From Takakia lepidozioides (Eukaryota > Streptophyta > Takakiopsida > Takakiales > Takakiaceae): a DNA stretch of 64,000 nucleotides. The stretch lies in the NCBI GenBank assembly GCA_030704615.1, contig CM060731.1:76984756-77048755 (forward strand), read 5' to 3'. This document shows positions 1 to 11,424 of this stretch, in pieces. The notes under the pieces were generated by a model. That model ran no database searches, was not told where the DNA came from, and worked only from the letters and a program-made list of their open reading frames with translations. Both the position numbers and the translations under genes were made by a program. The first letter of the stretch is position 1. Each line of letters starts with the position of its first letter.

Positions 1-516
1 GTACGCATGGATTGGGATGAAGCACACTGGACAATGTGGGGGACTCCTATTCTGTGTTCATACTGTTTATCTTTGCATAGTGTACTTTCTCTTTTCCATC
101 ATTCTCATGATAATCTTGCAGCGTTTCGCCGCCCTAAAAACAGCTCAGCAGTATTAAGAATTACGAGGGTGCGTTCAATTTTCTGACAATGACATATTTC
201 CCTCGGACAAACCCGCAGCCCATTCCATAACGACCTCTATGTTGGTGGAACACCAACTGACACCCACGGGTACGTGGTGTCCATGCAGAGGTTCCACTAA
301 AAGGGCCCAAACCGGCAATGATGGTCCATGCCAGTTGGCCATTCCCAAGTTGCACAGCAGACAAACCCCCCAGCTGCAATTCGAACAAGTCAATTAAGAG
401 CCGTCTCTGTTTTTTGGGATAATCCTAAACGGATGACTTCGGAGATGAAACCCCAACCGCCATCCATCCATCCGTTTTGTGGACCCTAATGGAGTGTTGG
501 ATGAGTGTCCCGTTAG
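1..516. other. Upstream sequence, no gene recognised
   Basis: I see no convincing coding sequence here. The reading frame of the methyltransferase relic downstream is closed by a stop at about 514-516, just before a possible splice acceptor, so earlier exons of that gene may lie in this stretch or to the left of the window. Confidence 0.4.
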
Positions 517-1109
517 TGTCATTTCGAACTATTCACACTGGAGCCTCCCAAGAACGTCATTGTTAGTGCAAAGAAGAGGACGCGTAGGAAGTCTCTTTAC
601 TACACGTCGGCGAGGCAGAGGTTGAAAGCCAAAGAGAGAATGAGGAAGACTCGGAGGGCGCTTGATCTTTCCGAGGGGGAGAGTGACCGTGAAGGGGAGG
701 GATCTGCTGGCAAAGGGTTACAAAATAGGGGAGTTGCGGAGCCGTTTGTGGAAAAGTAGTTGGAGGAGCTTTTGGAACTTCCCCTTTTGCGTGAGGCTGG
801 GATGGAAAGAATGCCACCTATAAGAGAGGAGGAGGGCATGCCAGGCAGTGATGTTACTCCTGTGCAGGAGGTCGTAACGAAGCAGGTGGCCGTGAATACC
901 CGGGAGCGCCAATCCAACACAGCGCTGTCTTTGCGGGCGTTGAAGGACAAGGCACAAGTGGGAGGCAGCATGCGAGTAGTGGATTTGGAGACGGACAACG
1001 CTGAACATAGTCTCCTTCAGGTAGCACCACCATTGCCATGCACAGTTCAGTTTGTTTTCGCATTGTTAGAGATGAAAACTAGTGGAGCCATTGAAGTATG
1101 CCTTGCATT

Positions 1110-1135
1110 TTAAGATGTCGTTGACGACAGCTTAA
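1110..1135. repeat. Intronic palindrome copy 1
   Basis: Twelve-base arms around a central TG. The left arm reads TTAAGATGTCGT and the right arm is its complement with one difference. It lies in the first readable intron of the methyltransferase relic and begins and ends with TTAA. Confidence 0.85.
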
Positions 1136-2258
1136 TCTGCAATCGCATCCTCCCCGCCTTACCCTCCTCTCAAGAAATATGTGATGTTTTTCAAAGGAAA
1201 CGGAAGAAAGCCTGGGAGAGTCTCCGAGAGATACCAGCCGAGAAGAACGCACCAGACCAGAACCCTGAAGTGGACATCAACATGGTGACTGAGGAGGAGG
1301 TGCCCAGGGTTCACTCTCCGCAGCGGGCTAGGGCAACAGTGGAGCAGCCAGTGGACACACAACCACGAGTGAAGGGGAAGACACAAGTGCAAGGAACAAT
1401 GCGACTTGCAGAGAAGGGGTCTTCCAGCGGCCGTCCAAAGCCTGCGAAGGTTTGTTCTAGCTTGCCCATTCTCATTTCTGAGGGTTGTTGTGAAGTAGAA
1501 AAGAGGTGATTATGCCACTACTCCGGAGGAAGAGAGAATAGCGAACGGGGTGGAAACCAAAATGAAAGATGAGATGGATACGGCGAGGAAAAACCTCAAA
1601 AGTGCGTTTGACTAGCACATACGAATTGCTGACCCTGGGCTGGGAAAGGGGTTTCTGGAGCAGATTCGGATACACTGGAACAAGCCCACCAAGCCTGAGA
1701 TGACACAGGAAAAGATCCACCGTCTGTCGATTTCCATGGTTGAGCCGGCTCAAAAAGTGAGGTGGCTCGAAATCTGGAACTCGGATCCAATCGTCCGGGA
1801 CACCAACAATTTCCCAAAACCGCATAGGGACCCTGAGACAGGAGTGGTGACACCTGTGAGCGACCGTGCATTTGAGACATGGTTGCATAAAGCTATCTTC
1901 TGGAGCCAGGTAAGAATTTTCAAACGTTCCACATTGTTCGCAATGACTTCACTGGTTTTTGGGTTTAACCACTGAGGGTACATCGTTGTTTTTGCAGCTG
2001 GAGAAGCGGGCCATTGAAACATTGGAGAAGTCACTACTAGACTACAAAATCACCATGACATCTCCCAGCATCAAGTTTGAGTCCTACGTTTGTAAATGGA
2101 GAAGAAAGTTCTGGAAGTATGCATTTTTCCGGGAGTTCGAGAAGGAGGGAGGGATTCTTTGATCTAAAGATTTCGATCATCAGTACAATGGCGAGGAGGC
2201 AATGAAACGTCTGCTGTACAGGTGTGTGCACTAACTCAATTCTTTTTCTGTGAGGGGG

Positions 2259-2290
2259 AAATTAAGGTGTCGTCAACGACACCTTAATTT
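2259..2290. repeat. Intronic palindrome copy 2
   Basis: Fifteen-base perfect arms with a two-base centre (CA). The core arm is TTAAGGTGTCGT. This is the longest perfect copy and lies in intron 4 of the methyltransferase relic. Confidence 0.9.
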
Positions 2291-2473
2291 GTGCAATATT
2301 GTTAGGCCCATTCCTGCTTATACTGGACCTTCTAGGACTTTCATCCTGTAAGGGGGTTCGGTTTAAGGTGGCCTCAATGTCTCCACCTTTGTCCCTATTC
2401 TCAATTGTAAAGCAGTCTTGTGGTGTTCTGTATTGTGTCATTGTCTTTTTTGATTGCTATTTGAGAATGGGAA

Positions 2474-2499
2474 TTAAGGTGTCGTTGACGATACCTTAA
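2474..2499. repeat. Intronic palindrome copy 3
   Basis: Same 26-base element with a TG centre and one arm mismatch (ACGATACC in place of ACGACACC). It is the second copy in intron 4. Confidence 0.88.
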
Positions 2500-2605
2500 A
2501 TCCATGTTCTCTTGGGAAGAGTGAGCATATGAAGGGGGATCTTACATGGTCTGATTTTTGGGAAAATTGCCAACATCAGTTGTGGAGTCCTGCCTCTTAG
2601 TGCTT

Positions 2606-2637
2606 GGATTAAGATGTCGTTGACGACACCTTAATCC
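2606..2637. repeat. Intronic palindrome copy 4
   Basis: Core identical to the reverse complement of copy 5, with pairing extended to GGATTAAG...CTTAATCC. It is the third copy in intron 4. Confidence 0.9.
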
Positions 2638-3484
2638 TCAGAGTGAAATGCAGCCATTTATAGCAGTTCTATGGCCATTTCTGTTGTGTTCAAGGAAACT
2701 CTCTAAGCGGGATGGTCTTCTTCTCTGCAGGTACTTTCGCTTTGTTCTTATTCCGGAGAACACCCTGAGTGAGGATCCAGACTTCATTCGTGGATGGGCG
2801 AACCCAAACGATGAAACCACAATGTACACTGCTGGCATTGTGAAGGATTGGGGTTGGGCACATTACCATGACTGTGGGTGGTACGTGGACTGCCCAAGAG
2901 CTTCGACTCCATGGGAGGAGAATGTCACGAGGAATCAGAACGAAAACGCAGATTCACTGGCCCCCTGGACAGATGAGGAGTTGTAGCAAAGAGCCATGGC
3001 GCTACTGAATAAGAAAGAGCCTACAAAACCGGCCACCCCTTCTGACGGCAAGAAGAAAAAGAAGGGGAAACAGACAGTGGAGGCTACAGCGGTTGATGCG
3101 GGTACTGTGGGGAAGCAGTGGCAGACCCTCCTGACACTGCTGGGCCAGCTGGGGCTTCTGTTCATTTGGCTGTGCAACCTGCCCAAAAATAGCAGACACA
3201 GGTCGCCAACACATCCACTGCTGTAGATCGGCGCAGTACACACATAGCAAAAAAACGCCCTTACGAAGCACGGCTGTGTGTGTCCAGGGTTGTGGGCCCA
3301 CACTTCCAGCGTAAAACGGCCAACGTGAGCTTCCTCCGTATGATGGAGTCAAGAAAGTCCACTTTTGTGGGTGTGAAGTCACCTATATGGGACCATCTGT
3401 GCTCTTTCCTCACCCTGGTGAGCCCGCCGCATCTATCATACTCTGGTCATTTTTGATGCATTGTTGGGGGAACGTAGGTGGTGC

Positions 3485-3512
3485 ATTAAGGTGTCGTCAA
3501 CGACATCTTAAT
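3485..3512. repeat. Intronic palindrome copy 5
   Basis: The core is the exact inverse of copy 4, including the off-consensus base, so the family has a defined orientation. It lies in intron 5 of the methyltransferase relic. Confidence 0.9.
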
Positions 3513-4785
3513 ATGGGAGGTGCAACGATCATTGGTTCAGGTGTCTCCACTGCAATTTGTCTATCTCATACGATTGTCTGTCCTCATTTCAGGTCACCAG
3601 GACGCCATGTTGGGTGAATGGAGTGCAGCAGCCCTACGCGACAGATCTTGTCATCCTTGACATCCCAGATGGGCTTCCAGTGCCTGATATCATTCCCACA
3701 GATGTGACTCCAGCCTGGAATGCTCATAATCCACTTTACTGGCAGTGGGCCTTCTCTTTCAGCTACAAGTTTCTGTCTGACGTTGGGTCGCTTTTGATTT
3801 TCCAGGGTGAGGACATGGCATCCCGCCGGTTGCTTCACAGCTACATGAAGTCGTCGGGGTTCAAAATCCGCAAAATTTGGACCTGTGTGAACACCCTGCC
3901 ACTATCTAATGCAGAGTTTCCCGGACAGAAGGTGCTTGCCTGGTTTTTTTTGTGTGTTATTGTTTCGTGGAATTTCCCTTCACAACGTTTCTAACATTGG
4001 TGCTGCTGCAGACACATGTGTTCAAGGCCATTTGTCTTGCTCGAATTCGGCCAGACACCACTCCTGCTCATGTTGGCCATTTCGACGTTTGGGAAGGGGG
4101 GCTTCACATAGACCCTGAATGCGACCCTGTGCAATCTGATGTTATCCACAACTATGTGGACTCCTCCCAGACATTGAAAAAAACTGGTGGCATTCCATGG
4201 AGAGGTGCTCGGGAGAAGTCACCCGCTTTCATGCAGACTTTGATTGAGACATGCAGCCAGCATGGTGGAAAAGTGGTGGACCTGTCCATGGGTACAGGTT
4301 GGTACCCAATCAGATTCCATTGCTTGGGTGCACTTCTTTGCCTTCAGATTTTGCTTCTTACTTTGTTTCGTGGATCCATTTGCACTATTGCAGGGGCTTC
4401 CTTCCATGCATGCAAGTATGCAGGAAGGCATTTTTTTGGGATGGAGGGGGACGAGCATCTCTACTCTCAAGTCATCGCACCTCTGTCTGGGGGTTCATCG
4501 CATTCGACCCAGACTGAGAACATTGTTGTGGAGCAGGATCTGCAAGAGCCCGATGCTCTAGATGTTGATTCCGATTTCTCATGTGAGTAAGTGCTAGTTC
4601 AGTTGTGGCACTTCACTGACACGACGACGCATCCTTCCATTTCCATCTTTCCTGCACAAGTTGGGCCAGCAGAATGTATATGGACTTACATTGTTTGTTT
4701 GTGTGTACAGGAGCCCAAGGTCGTCACGGTTCCTCCCTTTCTTTGCAAACCCGCAATTTTCCCCAAGTCCGAAAGCAGATTTTAA

Positions 4786-5384
4786 ATTGCCATGTTATGC
4801 GGAGGCTGCAGCTTCGGAATTTAGTCTCCTCTCTTCTCCCCTTAGTTTGCTTTTGAACAGAGAGGGTTTTGTGCAAAGCAGGGCTAGTGTCTTCATAGAC
4901 AGTTCTGCCATCGTTTTGGATGCCGACTCCAGTAGCACAAAATATTCTTTGTCGGAATGAATCTTCAGTTATTAAAAAATTAAGTTTGAAGCACCAAATG
5001 GCCTCTCCACCTTCTTTGCAACTGTGTGTCAGCAACTATGTCAAGTTTTGATTGCTGGTGAAAGGACAATCACAACCCTCACCAGTGGGCAGAAGTTCAC
5101 TCTAGAGCTGGGGGGGATTTAGCAACCACTACTCAAAAATGCATCTTAGTTTTGCATTCATCTACAAACGACATTCATCCATGTACCATTCGTCGAACAT
5201 CCTTTCATCCCCCATTCATCCATCGTTCATCCATAACGATGAATGACGTGTGCATGATAAACTTGACACAACCCGCAGTAATAGGTCCTCTAGGCCGAAT
5301 AGGTGTCGGCGGTTATAGGTGAGCACATGCAGATCCGTGAACAGAATTCTGCTCACAGAATTTTCTGCTCACGGAATCTGCTCA
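4786..5384. other. Intergenic, irregular ATTCATCC repeats
   Basis: No coding sequence recognised. About 5155-5232 repeats ATTCATCC/TTCATCC irregularly, and 5325-5390 repeats the word TGCTCACGGAAT several times beside the Ty3 fragment breakpoint. Confidence 0.5.
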
Positions 5385-6320
5385 CGGTTTAGCAATCCCC
5401 GTGAACTTCGTGTCCCTGTCACAAATGATCTCACGAGGTATCCCGTGGATCCGAAAGATTTCTTTCATGAACAGTGAAGCCACCTCAGGGGCAGTGACTG
5501 TCATTTTTGTGGGAATCAAGTGTGTTGTCTTAGACAGTCTATCAGCAACCACCATGATGCTATTATGTCCATTTCTGGTCCGTGGAAGTGCCACTATAAA
5601 ATCCATACTTATCGATTCCCAGTTTCCATTGGGAACACTTAGTGGTTGTAATAATCCAGGAGGACGTATCATTTCTGATTTTGAGACTTGACATGGAAAG
5701 CATCTATCCATATACTCTTTGATCTGTCTCTTCATTCCTGGCCCGAAATATTGTTTTCTAACGGCCACATAGGTTCTCTGAAAGCCCGGATGTCCAGCTA
5801 TGGGAATATTATGACAGTGATAAATGATACGCAGTCGCAAATCCTGTAAAGAGGGAATGCACATACGCACGTGATAATATAATATCCCATCATGCAACAA
5901 GTATGGACGGTACTTGTCAATCTCATCAGAGGTCCGACGGTCATGCAAGAGGCTTTCATATGGTGCTTTGAAAAACACATCATCGACATAATGATTCTTC
6001 ACATCATCAATCATAGAGCTTTTCACAAGCGACATAGCATTGACCATCGGCCTTCTAGAGAGTGCATCTGCCAGAACATTCTCTTTTCCCTTCACTAACC
6101 GCAGATCATAATGAAACTGCTGAAGGAATTCAACCCATCGAATCTGACGACGACTCAAATTGGGTTGTGTACTGAGATATTTTAAACTCTCATGATCCGT
6201 TTCAATTGTAAAGTCCACATGAAGCAAGTAGTGCCTCCATATCTTCAGTGCGTGAATCATAGCCAAAAGTTCTTTTCTATGAACAAGATGATACTGCTCC
6301 AGCTTTCCCCCACCTGTCAT
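5385..6320 (-). mobile_element. Ty3-type LTR retrotransposon fragment (RNase H to integrase)
   Basis: One open frame of about 312 residues. It starts inside the RNase H region (KELLAMIHALKIWRHYL, then TDHESLKYL and VLADALSRRP). The integrase zinc-binding region follows (H-x-H spaced to a CFPCQ cysteine pair), then the start of the integrase core with the first catalytic aspartate in SMDFIVALPR and the second near CDRDTKF. The frame ends abruptly there, so the rest of the integrase core, the chromodomain or C-terminus, and the LTRs are missing. Reverse transcriptase, protease and gag are absent upstream. Order and motifs are those of Ty3-type pol. It is a two-sided truncation and cannot be autonomous. 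Confidence 0.9.
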
Positions 6321-7524
6321 TTACACCACCCCATGGTTTTTTCCACCCAGAAGTCATTCAGACTTGTTGCCTAGAGGGCCATAACACAACGGCTGAGATT
6401 CCTCCTCGTTGATATGAACTTGGACAAAGAATTGCGAATCTAGGCTTGAAAGTAGAGATTTTTCTTTGATGAGCTGGATGTTGCTGGCTGCACTCTGCAG
6501 TTTGTAGCTTAGTCACTACCAAACGTAAAGACTTTCTTCAGTTCTCTTCCTCTTTTTTTGAGAGCGGTACAGGTCGTTGTGAGTGTTTCTTTATGTAGCA
6601 TTGGAAAAACTGTGATATGCTCTGTACCTCAAAAATTCACATCCAAGAGGTGGAGTTGCAGGTTTGGAGCATGAAGGTGGAAACATGATGAAGGTACTCA
6701 CTAACTTCCCTTTCGTCCGCACAATCAAATTACTCCACCACTAGTTCAGAGCAAGAATTCCTCGCGAGCCCCAAATTGTATTGGTGATAATAGAGATAGC
6801 ATATGTAAATCGGAGAAGAAAGATGCATGAATTCAAGTGTTGGGGGTTTGAGTAGGTAGACCATAGACACTTTGTCATACAAGCAGCAACGCTGCTAGTG
6901 AAGTAGGCAGGAGTGCAAAGACTTGCATGAGTGTTTGGGCCTAGAGGTTTCAGTCACAGCTTGGTTGTAGATTTGCCAGGGATTGACACTTAATTCCACG
7001 CCTTAACCATGAGAATAGCATCCACATTGTGTTCCTGCCTGCGCATTGTATGTCCCATAACTCGAAAATTAAGGGTCTCCTGGCTCTCACTCACACTTTG
7101 ATTGCTACTGCTGGCAGGCTTTGAAACCGTGGCCAGAACAAATCCAATAATTTCTCAATGATGACTATTGTAATGTTCAGAGACTGAATTGCTTACCACA
7201 ATCTACTAGGCTCTACAACATATAAGCCAAAGACAAGCTCAGCCACCAACGATGGTATATACAAAAAGATGTTATCTTTTAATGAAAATCCAACAGGCAA
7301 TTTTTTTCCAAAAACATACATCACAAGAGCTGCACAAAATTAGTGGAGAGAAGAAAGGATATATCGAGTCTTAACAGCAGAAACCTAAGCACCATATCCC
7401 AGGCGTGATTGAGATATGCTACACAACAGATACATCGACACATGATAAGACGATCTTGTTGCTAACCCAACTTATCATTAGATTGACAATTTAATCAACC
7501 GTTACAAGCCGAATCCAAACAACT
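6321..7524. other. No gene recognised
   Basis: Moderately AT-rich non-coding sequence on the 5' side of the Ty3 fragment. I see no conserved domain and no clear LTR. Confidence 0.4.
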
Positions 7525-7770
7525 ATGGCAAAAAAATTTCAAAGTGTCCACTTCCATGTATTGGATAATAGAAGCATCTCTGATTTTACTCTGAATTTGC
7601 CTGCAAGGATCCATGATGTGTTTGTCGCGGACATCACTCAATGTTACAAAAACATACCCTTGACAAGTGAAGTCAGTTTGGAATATGTGGTTCAGATTGC
7701 CTTCCGGCAATACCACATTGCTCACCCTCGATCCAATCACTTGGTCCCACATAACTCCCACCTGGAAATG
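7525..7770 (+). pseudogene. Possible reverse-transcriptase fragment
   Basis: The frame contains FVADITQCYKNIPL followed by a hydrophobic stretch. This looks like RT motif A (an aspartate followed by a small aromatic patch) of a non-LTR or Penelope-like enzyme. Nothing after about 7770 continues convincingly and no YxDD motif is nearby, so at most it is a short relic. The minus strand is also open here, so it could be chance. Confidence 0.3.
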
Positions 7771-7860
7771 CTTAGCCTAAACCGCGTCTCTAGCAACACG
7801 TATCGCTTGAAGTGGCCACTGACCAGTCTGGGGCCTCTCACAGAGAAAAATGCCTACTAA

Positions 7861-8851
7861 TGGCTTTGGTCCCCTCTCCTGCCCAACACACAACAACCTC
7901 TCATACTCCTGTTTCCCCTTTCTACTCTGAACTCGTCTGGTCACAACAGCGCTATCATCACTGTCTTGGCTGTGTTTTCTCCTGTGCACACCATCTCCAT
8001 TCCCCTGCCCAAGACAAATCCACCACTTTGACCACTGGGAGTTTCTGAAACCAAGTGACTGAGATGGCCTTGCCCCACTGGAGCAATGTGCCTGTCCCCC
8101 CCCATAGATAGGGTCTATGGAAACTGCAGAATCAAAATAATGGACAGCAAAGGTAGAGGGAGCAGAACACTTTTCCATGTGCAAATCCAAGCCCTGCCGC
8201 TACACTGTTGGTTACTGATTCAATGTATATGATTCACAGGGGTTACTGCTCAGACACCCTCTCCACGGGACCTTGTAATTTTATAAATGTGAACAGTGTG
8301 CCCAACCTTCCATTATGCGTCTTTCTGGATACTGGCAATCCAGCACTCCCATGGATGATCCACACTAGACCATAACCATTCTCTCTCTCTCTCTCTCTCC
8401 CTCTCCCTCCGGGATGTTGGCGAACTTGCAAACCCAGTGGGGTCTTCACACTAGCCACACCTGACCCCGAGTTAGATTTTTATGAAGCTCCACCGCCTTT
8501 ACCACGTTATGTGAGATATAATGAACCGCCATAGCAAAACTTGTTTGTATTCACCATTCAAGCAACCACAAAGTATCCGCTACTCTCTTCATACAGTTGA
8601 GCTACTTACTGAATCGGTTATTTGGCCCCCCTACAGCCATGGTCTATATAGCACACCTAACTAAGTTGACAACAACAGTGTCAACCGAAGTCCATAATAT
8701 GAGTATATCCGGAATGGATCAACAGTTGGTTAAGGCCCAATTTCCCTATTTCATAGCTACATCTGTACTAGATGCAACAGCATGTAAACCATCACGGACA
8801 TGGATACACGCATCATGCTGAACGTTTATTTGCCTGTTTGAGCTTCGATCT
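7861..8851. other. No gene recognised; CT microsatellite
   Basis: A minus-strand open frame at 7777-8190 resembles no family I know. A (CT)n microsatellite lies at 8380-8406. The rest appears non-coding and forms the 3' flank of the lectin gene. Confidence 0.4.
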
Positions 8852-9922
8852 TCAGTGGAGCATCTTCCTCCCTCCGAGTGCAGAATGATCTCGATCTTGA
8901 TTCGCAAGCTTCTCGTGAGCAGCATCACCTGCCGTGGATTCAAGCAAAGAACGTCGGCGACAATTGTTCCAGGCCAAAGTCCCGTCATTGTTCACGACAT
9001 TGTTTTGTACGTCGTAGGAGGTATTATCACTGGTGCCATCTTCCTTCCTGCAAAGAGCAAAAACATAGAATTCCGATCCAATCAGGCCAGTTCCTTGTGA
9101 GGTGCATGAAGCCGCGAAGCCGGATCCCTGCACCAAGTTCCCGTTGTTGTTGCTTAGAAATGGATTGAGATCTAAACTAGAACTCACGCTCTGTCCATTC
9201 GTATTTGAGCAGGAGGCTGATAGGACGCTTCCCGAGAAAGTTGTTCCGGAGCAAGATGCAGCAAAACCACCACACTGTTTTGAACGCCACCACATACACA
9301 CACATCCATGAATTAATCATCTGTATCTTCGTCCGCTGGAAAGTGGAAAAGTAAATGCACATTCATGCAAATTATGATGCATATTGGGGGCATATTTGTC
9401 ATTCCAACATCACAAATCCAATCCACGAGTGGTGTGGGCGGTAACGAGTCCGTCAAAATTTGAGGTACATCACCTCCTACAGCACCGTACTCTATATATC
9501 GATCACACCCAACTCCAAAAGCACCCACAATAAATGGGTAGGGTGATTAATATCGAGGATCCACTACAAGACATGAAGATGAGTGCAAACCATGAGCATG
9601 GCTAGGAAACAATGTACTGATTCAGATCAACAGCTAGCTGCTGAACAGCGAAAGAATCAATCTTGAGCACTGGACAATCATGAGCTCCTGGAGCATATTA
9701 GAACTTCACAGCTAGGATAAGCAAAAACAACAATTCCTAGTTCTTCAACTAGCTGCACTGATACTAGTCGAATAAGATCAACAACAAAACACATAGGGAG
9801 AACGTGACAATTTCCACACTGTTGCAAGCACTTACTGATGCTTGAGCTCCGTTGAGCATTGCCGACATAGAGAGAAGCCCCGCCATGGCTAGAACCGCCA
9901 TTTTTTGCCATGAATTAGCCAT
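8852..9922 (-). CDS. Secreted cyanovirin-N homology (CVNH) lectin
   Basis: Two exons, 9922-9836 and 9274-8852, joined in phase 0 across a GT-AG intron (donor TCA|GTAAGTG), giving 169 residues. Residues 1-27 are a signal peptide with a hydrophobic Ala/Leu/Met core ending near GAQAS. Residues 30-133 fit the CVNH fold: two tandem repeats, the first with FAASCS, SGSVLSASC and SSLDLN, then an NNNGNL turn, the second with GFAASCTSQ, LCRKEDG and NNDGTLAWN. CVNH proteins bind high-mannose glycans and are known from cyanobacteria, fungi and ferns. A basic, acidic-patched tail of about 35 residues (CRRRSLLES to RKMLH) follows and is not part of the fold. The start at 9922 is preferred over an in-frame ATG at 9979 because it puts the signal peptide at the N-terminus. 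Secretion and glycan binding are inferred. Confidence 0.85.
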
Positions 9923-10145
9923 GATATCGATCTCGGCTAGGAGCTCACGTCGAGATTCACTAGAGACCGATGCTTGCAACTGTAGTATAGTAGCCCACTC
10001 ACGAAGATGACCTTAGATCAGAATCTTACGGTGTCGCGATGGTGCCTGCAAAAAAGCTGCTACAATCCTCGGCAGTGTGGAGATGGGCAGTCCTGCAACG
10101 CTGATGAGTAGTGTGATTGACGATGCAATGTCCCTTCTCTCCCGT

Positions 10146-10156
10146 CTTTTTATATA
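10146..10156 (-). promoter_or_regulatory. TATA box of the CVNH lectin gene
   Basis: TATATAAAAAG on the minus strand, about 225 bases upstream of the chosen ATG, a plausible distance for a gene with a 5' leader of roughly 190 bases. Confidence 0.5.
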
Positions 10157-10536
10157 CTCGGGCTCGCGGGAATATACTCTACAGACTACGACTTTCTTAC
10201 CCCACACTGGTCGGTCCTGACTGCTGAGTTGCCGGTGCATTAAGCTCCCTGGCCCTTCTATTATTGCTTATCGTACGTTTTGCAGTTACTATGGCTGACT
10301 AAAGAGCACTGATAACAAGTGACAAGGAGCATTTATGAGAGAGAGAGCACACGGGGTTTTGAACCCCAGACCCACAGGTCCATCTCAGGCTCCATCTCTC
10401 CACAGCAGGGAATCCTGAGGGCCCTGCCGGACTAAATAATTTTCTGGAAGAAGGGGTCCGACAAGCTTGTATCTCTGTAGTTCCGACGATGGTCACTATA
10501 TTTAATTGAGTATAAACAGCTTTTCTGAACATGGCA

Positions 10537-10702
10537 AAAGTAAAAGTATGACGCCTCCCAAAGGGAGCGTAACTTCTGGTGTCACTTGACCAGGAAGGGC
10601 TACTGCCTTCCTGCAGGAAGGTGGACACCTACCATACGGTGGTTTGGACCCACAACCACATATCCAACGTGGTATGTGCCCATTACCACTGGGCTACATG
10701 CT
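10537..10702 (-). mobile_element. tRNA-related SINE copy 1
   Basis: On the minus strand it opens with GTAGCCCAGTGGTAATGG, an A-box-like pol III motif, then CACATACCAC, then GTTGTGGGTCCAAAC, a B-box-like motif. The body ends with GCTCCCTTTGGGAGGCGTCAT and a T-rich tail. The same order occurs at 15811-15946 on the plus strand. A/B-box spacing and a shared 3' hairpin identify a tRNA-derived SINE family. Confidence 0.65.
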
Positions 10703-11424
10703 AGTTGTCAAACATGGCAATAGCATGCGAGCAGGTATGTGTGATATCCAATTCACGGGAAGAACTTTAGTTCAAATTTTCCAGCAGTCTGTTTTTATTT
10801 TCTTAAAGAACAGGGGATAGTGGCCATGGGAACTTTAGTTTTTGGATCTAATTATCATCGGACATCGCAGGCAAGTACGGTATACATATGAATGATAACA
10901 TAGTCTTTACCTCGAGTGCAAGCCTAATAGGCTCCTCCAAGGCACTCACCATAATCAATTATTCCTACCCACATAGTAAGCATTGGGACATTATTGTAGA
11001 AGAAACTTTTCAGAATAGAGTGAGAACATTGGTGGAATGTTTGACATGTTGTCAACGATCTGTCGAGGGTTGTAGATGATGTGTTGAGGGTTGGAGATGA
11101 TAGTTGAGTACATGGGCATTTGGTATTCCATGGCCCTTACAAAGAATTCCCTATAAGGCACAGCTTCCGGGAATGAGAATTCAAGATCCTGGGAAGAACA
11201 AAGGCAAAAATTTAGAAAATCTTTCCGGGGCGAGAGGAGGGAGATGGAGGTGTGCGGTTTCCATCTTCCAAGCCTAGGTGTATGTAGAAATTTGACCAGA
11301 TTTGAGTTGGTAGGGGCCCTAGGGAGAGACACGGTTTGCCTTAAACTCGTTGAATAAGACTAGTCCTAGCCATTACGCCCCTTTTCCGCTTGTCAACTCT
11401 TCCCCCACCCCTCTGTGACATGGA
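10703..11424. other. No gene recognised
   Basis: Open frames at 10888-11079 (plus) and 10991-11332 (minus) resemble no known family. Probably intergenic or old transposon sequence. Confidence 0.4.

Larger units (their letters stand above)
517..4785 (+). pseudogene. Degenerate beta-class DNA (N4/N6) amino-methyltransferase-like gene
   Basis: Multi-exon gene resembling adenine-N6/cytosine-N4 DNA methyltransferases. Approximate exons are 517-1020, 1176-1449, 1499-1908, 1998-2221, 2731-3417, 3593-3929, 4012-4305, 4394-4588 and 4711-4785. The first part is basic and acidic with low complexity. The catalytic part shows a motif-IV-like DIPDG where active enzymes have D/N/S-P-P-Y/W. Next comes a helical region, then the SAM-binding motif I (VVDLSMGTG) and GRHFFGMEGD. 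Motif IV before motif I is the beta-class order. The frame is broken by TAG at 757, TAG at 1613, TGA at 2160, TAG at 2984, a one-base frameshift near 3115, and TAG at 3190. Splice sites and the catalytic exons remain readable, so decay looks recent. The motif-IV change suggests a family that had already lost or altered catalysis. I infer a pseudogene; a methylated multi-copy family is possible. The left end may be incomplete. Confidence 0.7.

Noticed and set aside
10330-10450. GGGTTTTGAACCCC, a tRNA B-box-like word on the minus strand
   Set aside because: No matching A box at the right distance and no cloverleaf; may be part of another SINE but cannot be supported.
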